A stretch of 64,000 nt of DNA from NCBI RefSeq assembly GCF_025717045.1, contig NZ_JAOVZN010000002.1, positions 1 through 64,000 on the forward strand, read 5' to 3'. Both the position numbers and the translations under genes were made by a program. The notes under the pieces were generated by a model. That model had not been told where the DNA came from. It did not search any database and was given only the letters and a program-made list of their open reading frames with translations. Below, one piece after another: positions 32,650 through 40,588 of this stretch. The DNA is from Flavobacterium sp. SH_e (lineage in GTDB: Bacteria; Bacteroidota; Bacteroidia; Flavobacteriales; Flavobacteriaceae). Every line of letters starts with the position of its first letter. The stretch's first letter is position 1.

Positions 32650-33153
32650 TTATTTCATCATTTTTATAACCAGTTTTCCGAGCCAATTATCATTAAATTC
32701 AGTCATTTTATCCAACATATTGTCGGCTTTTAAAACGAAGTCATATAATTTAGTAGTCTGATCTACAAAGTGTTTTTCCTCTACAGATTCATTAGCTTCT
32801 ATTGTCGAAACTTCTTTTAAGATTTTAAGAGCTGGTTTAATTTCTCTTTTGCTTCTTTCTCTGGAAATTTTTACAGCCAATTCGTCTAAATCTTTTTCTG
32901 CTGTAAAGAATTCTTTTCTTTCTCCAGCTTTAAATTCTTTATAAACAATTCCCCAATCCATTAAAGCTCTTAGGTTCATGCTTGCGTTTCCGCGGGAAAT
33001 TTGTAATTCTTCCATAATGTCTTCCATAGAAACTGGTTCGTTCGAAACCATTAACAAAGCATGGATTTGCGCCATAGTTTTATTAATGCCCCATTGAGAA
33101 CCTAATGCTCCCCAAGTTTGAACGAATTTATTTTTTGCTTCTCTGAATTCCAT
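32650..33153 (-). CDS. GbsR/MarR-type transcriptional regulator
   Basis: This protein of about 167 aa has a winged helix-turn-helix of the GbsR type (MAQIHALLMVSNEPVSMEDIMEELQISRGNASMNLRALMDWGIVY) and a C-terminal dimerisation helix. The frame extends 32 codons further upstream through the operator palindrome, but ATG 33153 was chosen because it sits 4 nt behind a complete promoter. The -33 TTG of that promoter (33186-33188) lies within the palindrome, so autorepression is expected. The second copy of the palindrome predicts control of the DUF2071-DCC genes downstream. Inducer unknown; GbsR homologs sense choline. Confidence 0.88.
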   Translation of the reverse strand: MEFREAKNKFVQTWGALGSQWGINKTMAQIHALLMVSNEPVSMEDIMEELQISRGNASMNLRALMDWGIVYKEFKAGERKEFFTAEKDLDELAVKISRERSKREIKPALKILKEVSTIEANESVEEKHFVDQTTKLYDFVLKADNMLDKMTEFNDNWLGKLVIKMMK

Positions 33154-33157
33154 GTAA

Positions 33158-33188
33158 CAAATGTATATAAAAGTTTTTAAACTTTCAA
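33158..33188 (-). promoter_or_regulatory. Promoter of the GbsR-like gene, overlapping its operator
   Basis: Read on the minus strand: TTG (33188-33186), 20 nt, TACATTTG (33165-33158), both exact consensus elements. The -7 box ends 4 nt before the ATG at 33153. The TTG lies inside the operator palindrome at 33179-33204. Confidence 0.7.
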
Positions 33189-33205
33189 AAAAAAATGAAA
33201 GTTTG
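33171..33205 (-). promoter_or_regulatory. Predicted GbsR operator, copy 1 (autoregulatory)
   Basis: AAACTTTCA (33179-33187), 8 A, TGAAAGTTT (33196-33204), perfect 9-bp arms. The palindrome covers the -33 element of the regulator promoter, the usual geometry for repression. Confidence 0.75.
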
Positions 33206-33663
33206 TTTTGAGGGTGTTGATTCTGTTGATGAAAAATATCTTGTAACATGGTTTATCTATTTCATAACCAAATATTTCCATTTCATGACATATTATCAAA
33301 AATAGCTTTAAACAAGATATAATTTTGAAATGAAAATAGTTCGCAAAACTATTTTTCATAACATTAAAAAAACTCAAATGGTAAGATGATACAAATCATT
33401 GATTTGTCGATTGAACGATTTGAATTTGAAAACTCTAAAACTGATACTGCAGATCAGAAAATGAGAAAAGCATTAACAATGAAAATATAATCTGATTCAA
33501 GAATGTAAATGAGATTTTTATCTCAATAATAAAAAAAGCACAGTTGCTTGGCACAGATTATCTGCTCGATTGTTAATTCTTAGAAAACTAAACCGCAATT
33601 TGAGGTTTTATAGTAGAAATAAGATAGCCTCACAATTATTGTCTAACGTAAAAATCTAAAGTT
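33206..33663. other. 460-nt region without a clear gene
   Basis: AT-rich DNA between the regulator and the orphan cassette. A 34-aa frame (33386-33490, plus) has no motif and is not called. A small perfect hairpin TGAGAT / ATCTCA (33510-33525, TTTT loop) precedes the cassette by about 140 nt. The promoter of the cassette must lie here, but no good TTG/TAnnTTTG pair was found. Confidence 0.5.
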
Positions 33664-33885
33664 ATGAGTGATTTATTAATTAAAAATGAAGCAGGTACAA
33701 GACCAGTAGCAACTGCAAGAAGTAATGATCCTATTGGAGCTCAAAATTTGAGAGTAACCAATCTTGATCCAGCAAATTTAATTGTTGTTGGTAACGATTA
33801 TCAAGTAGGGTATGATGATGGTACAAACATGAGAGGTCGTACTTGTACTGCAAAAGCAGGAAACACTGCAACATTTGTATTGTAA
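33664..33885 (+). CDS. Small protein of unknown function, first gene of an orphan cassette
   Basis: This 73-aa protein has no signal peptide or membrane segment. Composition and pattern (NLRVTNLDPANLIVVGNDYQVGYDD...CTAKAGNTATFVL) suggest a small beta-sandwich. It is followed after 110 nt by a 237-aa protein and then its paralog on the same strand. The gap to the second gene holds a perfect CTGTATT / AATACAG hairpin (33920-33941) that is not T-rich on either side, so it is more like an attenuator or mRNA-processing site. No family recognised. Confidence 0.65.
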   Translation: MSDLLIKNEAGTRPVATARSNDPIGAQNLRVTNLDPANLIVVGNDYQVGYDDGTNMRGRTCTAKAGNTATFVL

Positions 33886-33919
33886 TTGATAGTGGAGCAC
33901 CACTTAAAAAACGAATTGT

Positions 33920-33941
33920 CTGTATTCAGAAAATAATACAG
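33920..33941 (+). promoter_or_regulatory. Intercistronic hairpin in the orphan cassette
   Basis: CTGTATT (33920-33926), 8-nt loop, AATACAG (33935-33941). The perfect 7-bp stem is without a following T run. It separates the small protein from the 237-aa protein. Confidence 0.45.
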
Positions 33942-33995
33942 AGCGAAAACCGAAAAGCTTAAGAGTAGGAACAAACAAATCAAAAAATATAAATT

Positions 33996-34709
33996 ATGGC
34001 AACTTTTAAAACCACAATCAACATTAGTCCAGAAGATGTAAAAATTTTAAAATCTCAAGGATATTCTTTATACGGATTTAAATCTGTAGCAGCTTCAGGA
34101 GATGGTTCTCCTACAGTTTGGTTCAATCTTCCGGCTGAAAAATTATTAGGAAAAACAGTAATTACTTGGGAGGAAGAATTTCAAGGATACAATTCGACTA
34201 CTACAATTCTTCCAAAAACAGTTATCGAAGCAAGTAATACTATCGATACAGACTTAGGACAGCTGATCACTATAGAACAAGGATCAGGAAATTTAGATTC
34301 TAGTTCAGATGGAGTTGATGGAGCAGTAGCTTTTCTTAACAACGACACGCAGCAGTTTACAGTTGGAATCAATCAGTTGGTAAATGGGAAATCTAATATT
34401 TTATGTGCATTCCCTATTTTAGGAGCAGGCTCAGCTAGAGTAATCACTCCAATAACAAAAATTGCATTGATTTTCTCTACAGAGCAAATATTAACTGCTA
34501 CTGTAATAACTAAAGCAATGTCTGCTGGTGCATTTATTAATCTTACAGGTGTTACCTCAAGAGAAACAGATTATTCTGTAAATGCTGGATGGAGTGCTGG
34601 AGGTGCAACATGGTTGAAAAACTTTAATGCGCTTACTGACTTAAAAAAGTTATTGATTGAGAATACTAATAAGTTGGAAAAATCAATCAGCGAAAAATTT
34701 GCTGTTTAA
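33996..34709 (+). CDS. Uncharacterised beta-rich protein, paralog A
   Basis: This 237-aa cytosolic protein has no signal peptide. It has an N-terminal INISPEDVKILKSQGYSLYGFKSV segment, a WF / TWEEEFQGYNSTTTI core and many beta-strands rich in Thr and Ser. Near the C terminus it has ITPITKIALIFS, AGAFINLTG and the YSVNAGWSAGG motif, then a helical tail. The neighbour at 34800 repeats this plan: N-terminal INLSQETVEKLNQGNFTL, central EWEFDLSAYLSTS, later VVPVNKVFVMFS and YDINLGWNSNN, so they are clear paralogs. I recall similar unnamed proteins in fungi and bacteria but no function. Lectin or pore-forming roles would be guesses. Confidence 0.8.
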   Translation: MATFKTTINISPEDVKILKSQGYSLYGFKSVAASGDGSPTVWFNLPAEKLLGKTVITWEEEFQGYNSTTTILPKTVIEASNTIDTDLGQLITIEQGSGNLDSSSDGVDGAVAFLNNDTQQFTVGINQLVNGKSNILCAFPILGAGSARVITPITKIALIFSTEQILTATVITKAMSAGAFINLTGVTSRETDYSVNAGWSAGGATWLKNFNALTDLKKLLIENTNKLEKSISEKFAV

Positions 34710-34722
34710 TTTTAGGGGATTT

Positions 34723-34764
34723 GAATTACTCTTCATCAATTTTTGGTGAGGAGTAATTCTTTTA
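34723..34764 (+). terminator. Hairpin with T run between the two paralogs
   Basis: GAATTACTC (34723-34731) / GAGTAATTC (34751-34759) with an inner partial stem, followed by TTTTAAT. It lies between paralog A and paralog B, so the third gene may be only partly co-transcribed. Confidence 0.6.
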
Positions 34765-34799
34765 ATATTAAAAAACGATATTTAACTTAAATAAAGGAA

Positions 34800-35537
34800 A
34801 TGAAAAGTTCATTAACTATAAATTTGTCACAAGAAACTGTTGAGAAATTAAATCAAGGAAATTTTACTTTATGTTGTTTTCTTGCTTCTAAATCTGATAA
34901 TGCTTTGTCATGTTTTCCTTTATGTTGGAATACCGTTACTAAGAATTTTTTAAAATCGATATTAATAGAATGGGAATTTGATCTTTCGGCTTATTTGTCA
35001 ACCAGTCCCATTTCAGACAATGCTGTGATCTACATTCCACAGCCACAAAATTCAATACCTAAACAATCTGCTAGATTTACGGTCAAAAAAAGCGTATCGG
35101 GGTCTAATGACAAAATTGAATTAAACCAACGAATGCTTATCGAAAATTATGGCAAAGTTACAATTGATACAAATAACACTTCTCCAAATGTGTTAATTCA
35201 AAATAATTCTACTGACTCTTATTCTACTGGTATTTGTGTTTATAGCAGTGATGACGATCAATATTACGGCACTTGTGCTTTTAATTTATATAATGGAAAC
35301 ACGATTTCTGTTGTTCCTGTGAATAAGGTCTTTGTAATGTTTAGCAACAAAAATATTCAAAATAACACTGTAATTTTTTTATCAGAAAATCAAGGACTTT
35401 TAATTGATTTTAGCGAAAGCAATGATAATTCAAGAACAGTTTCTTATGATATTAATTTAGGATGGAATTCTAATAATCAACCTTGGGGGACCAAAATTCC
35501 TGCCAGAACATACCTTAGCAATATTTTGGTAAGTTGA
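34800..35537 (+). CDS. Uncharacterised beta-rich protein, paralog B
   Basis: This 245-aa protein is a diverged paralog of the 33996-34709 product. It shares the N-terminal helix-strand (INLSQETVEKLNQGNFTL), the WEF...AYLSTS core, VNKVFVMFS, GLLIDFSE and YDINLGW near the C terminus. It has extra cysteines (TLCCFLAS, LSCFPLCW, CVYSS, TCAF) that paralog A mostly lacks, and a shorter C-terminal tail. No signal peptide. A terminator-like stem lies before it. Function unknown; the pair suggests functional divergence after duplication. Confidence 0.8.
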   Translation: MKSSLTINLSQETVEKLNQGNFTLCCFLASKSDNALSCFPLCWNTVTKNFLKSILIEWEFDLSAYLSTSPISDNAVIYIPQPQNSIPKQSARFTVKKSVSGSNDKIELNQRMLIENYGKVTIDTNNTSPNVLIQNNSTDSYSTGICVYSSDDDQYYGTCAFNLYNGNTISVVPVNKVFVMFSNKNIQNNTVIFLSENQGLLIDFSESNDNSRTVSYDINLGWNSNNQPWGTKIPARTYLSNILVS

Positions 35538-35648
35538 GGTATAATTTTCGAGATCAAAATATATCCAAGATCAATTTTTCAGGATTTTAAGAATTATAAA
35601 GTTATGTTAATTCAACCCTTGAAATTTTCGATTAAATAAGGAGAAAGA

Positions 35649-35656
35649 TATTTTTG
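35649..35656 (+). promoter_or_regulatory. Candidate -7 box of the antiporter gene
   Basis: TATTTTTG, a full match to TAnnTTTG, 15 nt before the ATG at 35672. The nearest TTG (35619-35621) is 27 nt upstream, somewhat long. Confidence 0.4.
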
Positions 35657-35671
35657 TAAAAATCACTTTTT

Positions 35672-36934
35672 ATGGAATTATACTACACTTTTTCAGTACT
35701 TATCGTGCTGGCTTCTTTCTTCGCCTATTTGAATTTAAGATTTTTGAAACTTCCAGGAACCATCGGAATCATGATTATTGCGATGCTAGTTTCGGTTGGA
35801 ATTCGTCTTTTGGGAGATTCTTATTTTCCTTCAACTACCAAACATTTTTTTGATTTAATAAAAGAATTTGATTTCAATGAAATCCTAATGGGAGCAATGT
35901 TGAACTTTCTTTTATTCGCTGGTGCGTTACATGTAAATATGGCCGACTTAAAAGAACAAAAAGTGCCAATTATGATTTACTCTACGGTAAGCGTTGTATT
36001 ATCTGCACTAATTATTTCGATGCTGTTATATTATATCGCACCGCTTTTAGGAATCCATATTCCGTATATATTTTGTTTAGTTTTCGGGACCTTGATTTCT
36101 CCAACAGATCCCATTGTGGTTTTGGGAGTTTTAAAAGAAGCTAAAGTTCCAAAAAGAATAGAAACCAAAATTGTTGGTGAATCGCTATTTAATGATGGAG
36201 TAGCGGTAGTAATGTTTGCTGTTGTTTTGAAAATGGCAACCGATCCAACTTTTGATGTAAGTTTTAGTTCGATCGCTTGGCTTTTTGCAAAAGAAGGAAT
36301 CGGCGGACTTTTATTAGGAGCTGTTTTCGGATTTACAGCATCAAAAGTCATGAAGAAAATCGACGATTATAAAGTTTCTGTTTTAATTACGCTTTCTATA
36401 GTAACAGGAGGTTTTCTAGTGGCTCAAAGTTTACACGTTTCTAGTCCGCTGGCAATGGTTGTTGCTGGATTGATTATTGGAAATTATGGCAAAAAAGTCG
36501 CGATGAGCGAAGTGACAAAAGATTATTTAGGTAAATTTTGGGAACTTATCGATGAAATCTTAAATGCAGTTTTATTCCTTTTTATTGGTTTCGAATTGTT
36601 GTTATTGCCAGACTTGAATAAACAATTATTGACAGGTTTTGTAGCTATTTTTATTGTACTTTTTTCAAGACTTACCTCTATAGTTTTACCGTGGAAATTC
36701 TTTGACATCTTTAAGTTTTTTGGAATTAAATCGGCGTACAACAAAGGTTCTTTGATGGTTTTGGTTTGGGGAGGAATTCGCGGTGGAGTTTCAATTGCAT
36801 TAGTTCTTTCTATGCCTGAAGGAGAATATAAAAACTTGCTGCTTGAAGTTACTTATATTGTGGTCTTATTTTCAATTGTTGTACAAGGGCTGACAGTTGG
36901 AAAATTAGCAAAAAGAGTTTTAGAGAAAGAGTAA
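35672..36934 (+). CDS. CPA1-type Na+/H+ antiporter
   Basis: This 420-aa inner-membrane protein has about 12-13 transmembrane segments. It carries the CPA1 ion-site motif GESLFNDGVAVVMF (the Asn-Asp pair), the preceding FGTLISPTDPIVVLG, and WGGIRGGVSIAL in the late helices. It exchanges cytosolic Na+ or K+ for protons to control pH and salt. No long cytosolic C-terminal domain follows. It is monocistronic, with a terminator shared with the convergent SanA-like gene. Family call firm; ion preference not visible. Confidence 0.93.
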   Translation: MELYYTFSVLIVLASFFAYLNLRFLKLPGTIGIMIIAMLVSVGIRLLGDSYFPSTTKHFFDLIKEFDFNEILMGAMLNFLLFAGALHVNMADLKEQKVPIMIYSTVSVVLSALIISMLLYYIAPLLGIHIPYIFCLVFGTLISPTDPIVVLGVLKEAKVPKRIETKIVGESLFNDGVAVVMFAVVLKMATDPTFDVSFSSIAWLFAKEGIGGLLLGAVFGFTASKVMKKIDDYKVSVLITLSIVTGGFLVAQSLHVSSPLAMVVAGLIIGNYGKKVAMSEVTKDYLGKFWELIDEILNAVLFLFIGFELLLLPDLNKQLLTGFVAIFIVLFSRLTSIVLPWKFFDIFKFFGIKSAYNKGSLMVLVWGGIRGGVSIALVLSMPEGEYKNLLLEVTYIVVLFSIVVQGLTVGKLAKRVLEKE

Positions 36935-37000
36935 AGATTTAATAGAGTTAAGAGTAAAGAAGCAAGATGCTTTTCTTTGTCTAAACATTATGAAAAACAA

Positions 37001-37031
37001 AAATCCTGTAAGTTCTTTTACAGGATTTTTC
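37001..37031. terminator. Bidirectional terminator between convergent genes
   Basis: AAAATCCTGTAA (37001-37012), loop GTTCTT, TTACAGGATTTT (37019-37030), with flanking A/T runs. Confidence 0.88.
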
Positions 37032-37032
37032 T

Positions 37033-37692
37033 TTATCGCTTATCATCTTTAGAATAATTCGATTCTCCGTTAATGTTGATTTCTCCACCTAAAAACTTCG
37101 GTTCGCGATTTCGTAAAATATCAAAAAAAGATTTACATCTCGAAAGACATTCTCTAAAACGAACATAATTGTAACCTAAATATTCTCCTTGATTTGCTGA
37201 ATAACCAGCTGATTTTATTCCCAATTTATTTCCGATGTAAATCGCGCGATTTAAATGATATTCCTGAGAAATTAAAGTTGCTCTCTTTATTTTGAAAATA
37301 TACTTCGCGCGATACATTGTTGAATAGGTATCAAAACCTGCATAATCGATAAATATTTTGGTTGTATCAACGCCATGATTGAAGCAATAGTTTTTCATAA
37401 CCGTTAATTCATCATATTCTTCACGGCCGTTATCACCAGAAAGCAGAATTTTATTAATTCGTTTTGCTTTCCAAAGCATAATTCCTGCATCAAGTCGGTC
37501 CTTTAAATATTTGCTTGGCTGATTCCCATTAATTCCCGCTCCAAAAATAATTCCCACATCATTTTTAGGAAACTTCTTTATTGAATAATAAATGTTCTTT
37601 TTGGTCGAAGATTTCACATAATAATTTACTGAAACAATAGAAATCAATCCGATAATGGCAAGATAAAGTGCTATTTTAAAATATTTTTTCAC
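37033..37692 (-). CDS. SanA/YdcF-like protein (DUF218)
   Basis: This 219-aa protein has an N-terminal membrane anchor (LAIIGLISIVSVNYYV) and a DUF218 domain. The family marks are VGIIFGAGINGNQPSKYLKDRLDAGIMLWKA, ILLSGDNGREEYDELTVMKNY and RATLISQEYHLNRAIYIGNKLG. SanA-type proteins affect the envelope barrier and vancomycin tolerance in Enterobacteria by an unknown mechanism. The anchor orientation places the domain in the periplasm. A terminator-like stem precedes it. Family is well supported. Confidence 0.88.
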   Translation of the reverse strand: MKKYFKIALYLAIIGLISIVSVNYYVKSSTKKNIYYSIKKFPKNDVGIIFGAGINGNQPSKYLKDRLDAGIMLWKAKRINKILLSGDNGREEYDELTVMKNYCFNHGVDTTKIFIDYAGFDTYSTMYRAKYIFKIKRATLISQEYHLNRAIYIGNKLGIKSAGYSANQGEYLGYNYVRFRECLSRCKSFFDILRNREPKFLGGEININGESNYSKDDKR

Positions 37693-37751
37693 GGCTTGTA
37701 TTTGTAAGATTAAGATTTAAAAATGCGAAGATAGTTAAAGTAAAACCAAAT

Positions 37752-37780
37752 AAAAAACCGAAGTATTTCTACCTCGGTTT
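37752..37780 (-). terminator. Terminator of the M3 peptidase gene
   Basis: AAACCGAAGTA / TACCTCGGTTT with one mismatch. On the minus strand a T-run follows (A-run at 37752-37757). Confidence 0.65.
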
Positions 37781-37835
37781 AATCTAAAATTTATTAAAGA
37801 TTGAGATTAAAAAATCTAAAATCAGAAATCTGCAA

Positions 37836-39863
37836 TTATAAAAGTCCTGCTCTTTTCAACAAAGCTTCTGGTTTAGGTTCTTGTCCTCTAAAACGTTTGT
37901 ATAAAGTCATCGGATGTTCTGTTCCACCTTTAGAAAGAACATTATCTTTAAATTTCTTCGCAATTTCTTCATTGAAGATTCCATTTTCATGGAAATATTC
38001 AAAAGCATCAGCATCCAGAACTTCCGCCCATTTGTAGCTATAATATCCAGAAGAATAACCGCCTTGGAAAATATGAGAGAATGCTGTACTCATCGCATTT
38101 TCTTTTACGTCTGGATACAATTGCGTATTAGCAAATTGTTCTGTTTCGAAAGTTTTTAAATCCGTAATATTAGTTGGATCTTGTCCGTGCCAAGCCATAT
38201 CTAATAATCCAAAACTTAGTTGACGTAAAGTTGCCAAACCTTCCTGGAAACTTGCACTTTCTTTAATTTTCTGAACATATTCAATCGGAATAATTTCTCC
38301 CGTTTCATAATGATTCGCAAACAAAGCCAAAGCTTCTGGTTCGTAACACCAGTTTTCCATAATCTGACTTGGTAATTCTACAAAATCCCAATAAACAGAG
38401 GTTCCAGATAAACTTGGATAAACCGTATCGGCTAACATTCCGTGCAATCCGTGACCAAATTCGTGGAATAATGTTGTTACTTCATTAAAAGTCAATAACG
38501 AAGGTTTTGTTTCTGTCGGTTTTGTAAAATTACAAACGTTAGAAATATGCGGTCTTTCGTTTACGCCGTCTTTTACATATTGTGATTTAAATGAAGTCAT
38601 CCAAGCGCCGTTTCTTTTTCCTTTTCTTGGGAAGAAATCAGCATAGAAAATCGAAACTAAATTGTCGTTAGCATCTTTCACTTCGTAAGTCGTAACTTCT
38701 TCATGGTATTTATCGATATCAAAAACTTCTGTAAAAGTTAACCCGTATAATTTTTTGGCAACCGTAAACGCGCCGTCTAAAACTTTTTCTAATTGAAAAT
38801 AGGGTTTCAGCTTTTCATCATCTAAATTAAAAAGCTGTTGTTTTAATTTTTCAGAATAATACGCGCCGTCCCATTTTTCTAATTGTTCGATTCCGTCTAA
38901 CTCTTTTGCGAAAGCGGTTAACTCAGCAAATTCTTTTTGAGCCGCTGGTTTCGCTTTTGCTAATAAATCATTTAAGAAAGAGAAAACTTTTTCTGGGCTT
39001 TCAGCCATTCTTTCTTCCAGAACAAAATGTGCGTGTGTTTTGTAACCTAATAAATTAGCTCTTTCAAAACGAAGTTTAGCAATTTTTAAAACATTTTCCT
39101 GATTGTCGAATTCGTTATTCTGAAAAGCTTTTGCACCAAAAGCAATCGCCATTTTTTTACGTAATTCGCGATTATCAGCATAAGTCAAAAACGGAACATA
39201 ACTTGGATGATCTAAAGTAAAAATCCAGCCTTCTTTTTCCTGATTTTTGGCTAATAACCTTGCTGCTTCGATTGTACCTTCTGGTAAACCTGATAAATCT
39301 TTTTCATCAGTCAAATGCAATTCGAAGTTGTTGGTTTCTGCCAAAACATTTTCACCAAATTGCAAACTCAATTTAGATAATTCTTTGTCGATTTCTCTTA
39401 ATTGATTTTTCTTGTCCTCAGGTAAATTGGCTCCGTTTCTTGAAAAGCTTTTGTATTTTTTGTCTAATAAAGTTGTTTGTTCTGGATTCAGATTTAAACT
39501 TTCTTTCTGATCGTAAACCGCTTTTACTTTCGCAAATAAATCAGCATTTAAGCGAATGTCATTTCCAAATTCTGAAAGCAAAGGCGAAACTTCCTGAGCA
39601 ATTTTCTGCATTTCATCATTCGTTTCTGCCGAATTCAAATTGAAGAAAATACTTGAAAGACGATCTAGAATATCCCCAGAATAATCCATTGCTACGATTG
39701 TGTTTTCAAAAGTCGCCGCATCTGGATTATTTACAATTGCATCAATTTCGGCTTTAGCCAAAGCAATTCCTTCGTTGAAAGCAGGAACATAATCTTCGAT
39801 TTTAATTTGCGAAAAAGGTGCAGTGTTATGTTTGGTATTGAAATATTGTGTTAATACGCTCAT
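37836..39863 (-). CDS. M3 family oligopeptidase / peptidyl-dipeptidase
   Basis: This 675-aa zinc peptidase has the M3 motif FHEFGHGLHGML and a downstream Glu ligand region (SQIMENWCYEPEAL). The long helical N-terminal half is typical of Dcp, OpdA and thimet oligopeptidase. There is no signal peptide, so it is cytosolic and cleaves short peptides taken up from outside. Length matches Dcp/OpdA (about 680 aa); which of the two specificities applies cannot be read from motifs alone. It is monocistronic; an extensive CAGTCTCAG repeat lies upstream. Confidence 0.93.
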   Translation of the reverse strand: MSVLTQYFNTKHNTAPFSQIKIEDYVPAFNEGIALAKAEIDAIVNNPDAATFENTIVAMDYSGDILDRLSSIFFNLNSAETNDEMQKIAQEVSPLLSEFGNDIRLNADLFAKVKAVYDQKESLNLNPEQTTLLDKKYKSFSRNGANLPEDKKNQLREIDKELSKLSLQFGENVLAETNNFELHLTDEKDLSGLPEGTIEAARLLAKNQEKEGWIFTLDHPSYVPFLTYADNRELRKKMAIAFGAKAFQNNEFDNQENVLKIAKLRFERANLLGYKTHAHFVLEERMAESPEKVFSFLNDLLAKAKPAAQKEFAELTAFAKELDGIEQLEKWDGAYYSEKLKQQLFNLDDEKLKPYFQLEKVLDGAFTVAKKLYGLTFTEVFDIDKYHEEVTTYEVKDANDNLVSIFYADFFPRKGKRNGAWMTSFKSQYVKDGVNERPHISNVCNFTKPTETKPSLLTFNEVTTLFHEFGHGLHGMLADTVYPSLSGTSVYWDFVELPSQIMENWCYEPEALALFANHYETGEIIPIEYVQKIKESASFQEGLATLRQLSFGLLDMAWHGQDPTNITDLKTFETEQFANTQLYPDVKENAMSTAFSHIFQGGYSSGYYSYKWAEVLDADAFEYFHENGIFNEEIAKKFKDNVLSKGGTEHPMTLYKRFRGQEPKPEALLKRAGLL

Positions 39864-39870
39864 ATTTTTT

Positions 39871-39989
39871 AGTTTTCAGTCGCAGTCTCAGGTTTCAGTG
39901 TTAACTAGAGACTAAAGAGTTTTTTTTTTAGTTTTCAGTCTCAGTCTCAGTTTTCAGTGCTCACTGAGACTGAAAACTGAGACTCTGAA
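39871..39989. repeat. CAGTCTCAG / ACTGAAAACTGAGAC word repeat
   Basis: Repeated words AGTTTTCAGTC, CAGTCTCAG and GGTTTCAG on one side, and GAGACTGAAAACTGAGAC on the other, make one long hairpin between the M3 peptidase and purE. Same words as at 23815-23873. Confidence 0.75.
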
Positions 39990-40472
39990 CTATTTTAAAC
40001 TTTCAGCCGCTTTATTCACTGCAGCTTTCAATTCTTCTTTATAAGCAATAATCGTATCCAAGACTTTTTTATCGTGGCTTCCGATGATTTGTGCTGCTAA
40101 AATTCCAGCATTTTTTGCTCCGTTCAAAGCTACAGTTGCAACTGGAACTCCGCCCGGCATTTGCAGAATCGATAATACAGAATCCCAGCCATCAATTGAA
40201 TTGCTTGATTTTACAGGAACACCAATTACAGGAAGCGGAGACATTGAAGCTACCATTCCAGGTAAATGTGCCGCACCGCCTGCACCGGCAATGATTACCG
40301 AAATACCACGAGTATGTGCGTTTTTGCTGAAATCGAATAATTTCTCTGGCGTTCTGTGTGCCGAAACGATATCTACTTCAACTTCTACATTAAATTGTTT
40401 TAATATGTCGATTGCATCTTGCATAACTGGCATGTCTGAGATGCTTCCCATTATAATAGCTACTTTGCTCAT
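39990..40472 (-). CDS. purE: 5-(carboxyamino)imidazole ribonucleotide mutase
   Basis: This 160-aa cytosolic enzyme converts N5-CAIR to CAIR in purine synthesis. The signatures are complete: MGSISDMPVMQDA near the start, IVSAHRTPEKL, and GAGGAAHLPGMVASMSPLPVIGVPVKS. The length matches class I PurE. It lies downstream of purK in the same direction but is separated from it by a small membrane-protein gene and a repeat cluster (40500-40562), so it may have its own promoter. Confidence 0.96.
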   Translation of the reverse strand: MSKVAIIMGSISDMPVMQDAIDILKQFNVEVEVDIVSAHRTPEKLFDFSKNAHTRGISVIIAGAGGAAHLPGMVASMSPLPVIGVPVKSSNSIDGWDSVLSILQMPGGVPVATVALNGAKNAGILAAQIIGSHDKKVLDTIIAYKEELKAAVNKAAESLK

Positions 40473-40499
40473 GTTTTTTGTTGTATTTGTTTACTTCGT

Positions 40500-40562
40500 C
40501 CGTTCGGCTAAAGCCTCGGATCAGGTTTAAAGTTTCAAGTTTTGTTGAGACTGAAAACTGTC
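40500..40562. repeat. Composite of several intergenic repeat words
   Basis: CGGCTAAAGCC (40505-40515), TTTCAAG-type and GAGACTGAAAACTG words follow each other within 63 nt. Each matches a repeat family found elsewhere in the window. Confidence 0.55.
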
Positions 40563-40588
40563 ATTTAGTTTGGTTATTTTAAACTTTC

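Noticed and set aside
33154..33249. N-terminal extension of the GbsR-like regulator
   Set aside because: It would be encoded by the operator palindrome and promoter. The ATG at 33153 lies behind a perfect promoter.
33386..33490. 34-aa frame before the orphan cassette
   Set aside because: Too short and no motif; could be a remnant, but nothing supports translation.
39871..39989. CRISPR-like array in the tandem-word repeats
   Set aside because: The words are 6-11 nt long, without spacers of constant length and without cas genes. They fold as hairpins.
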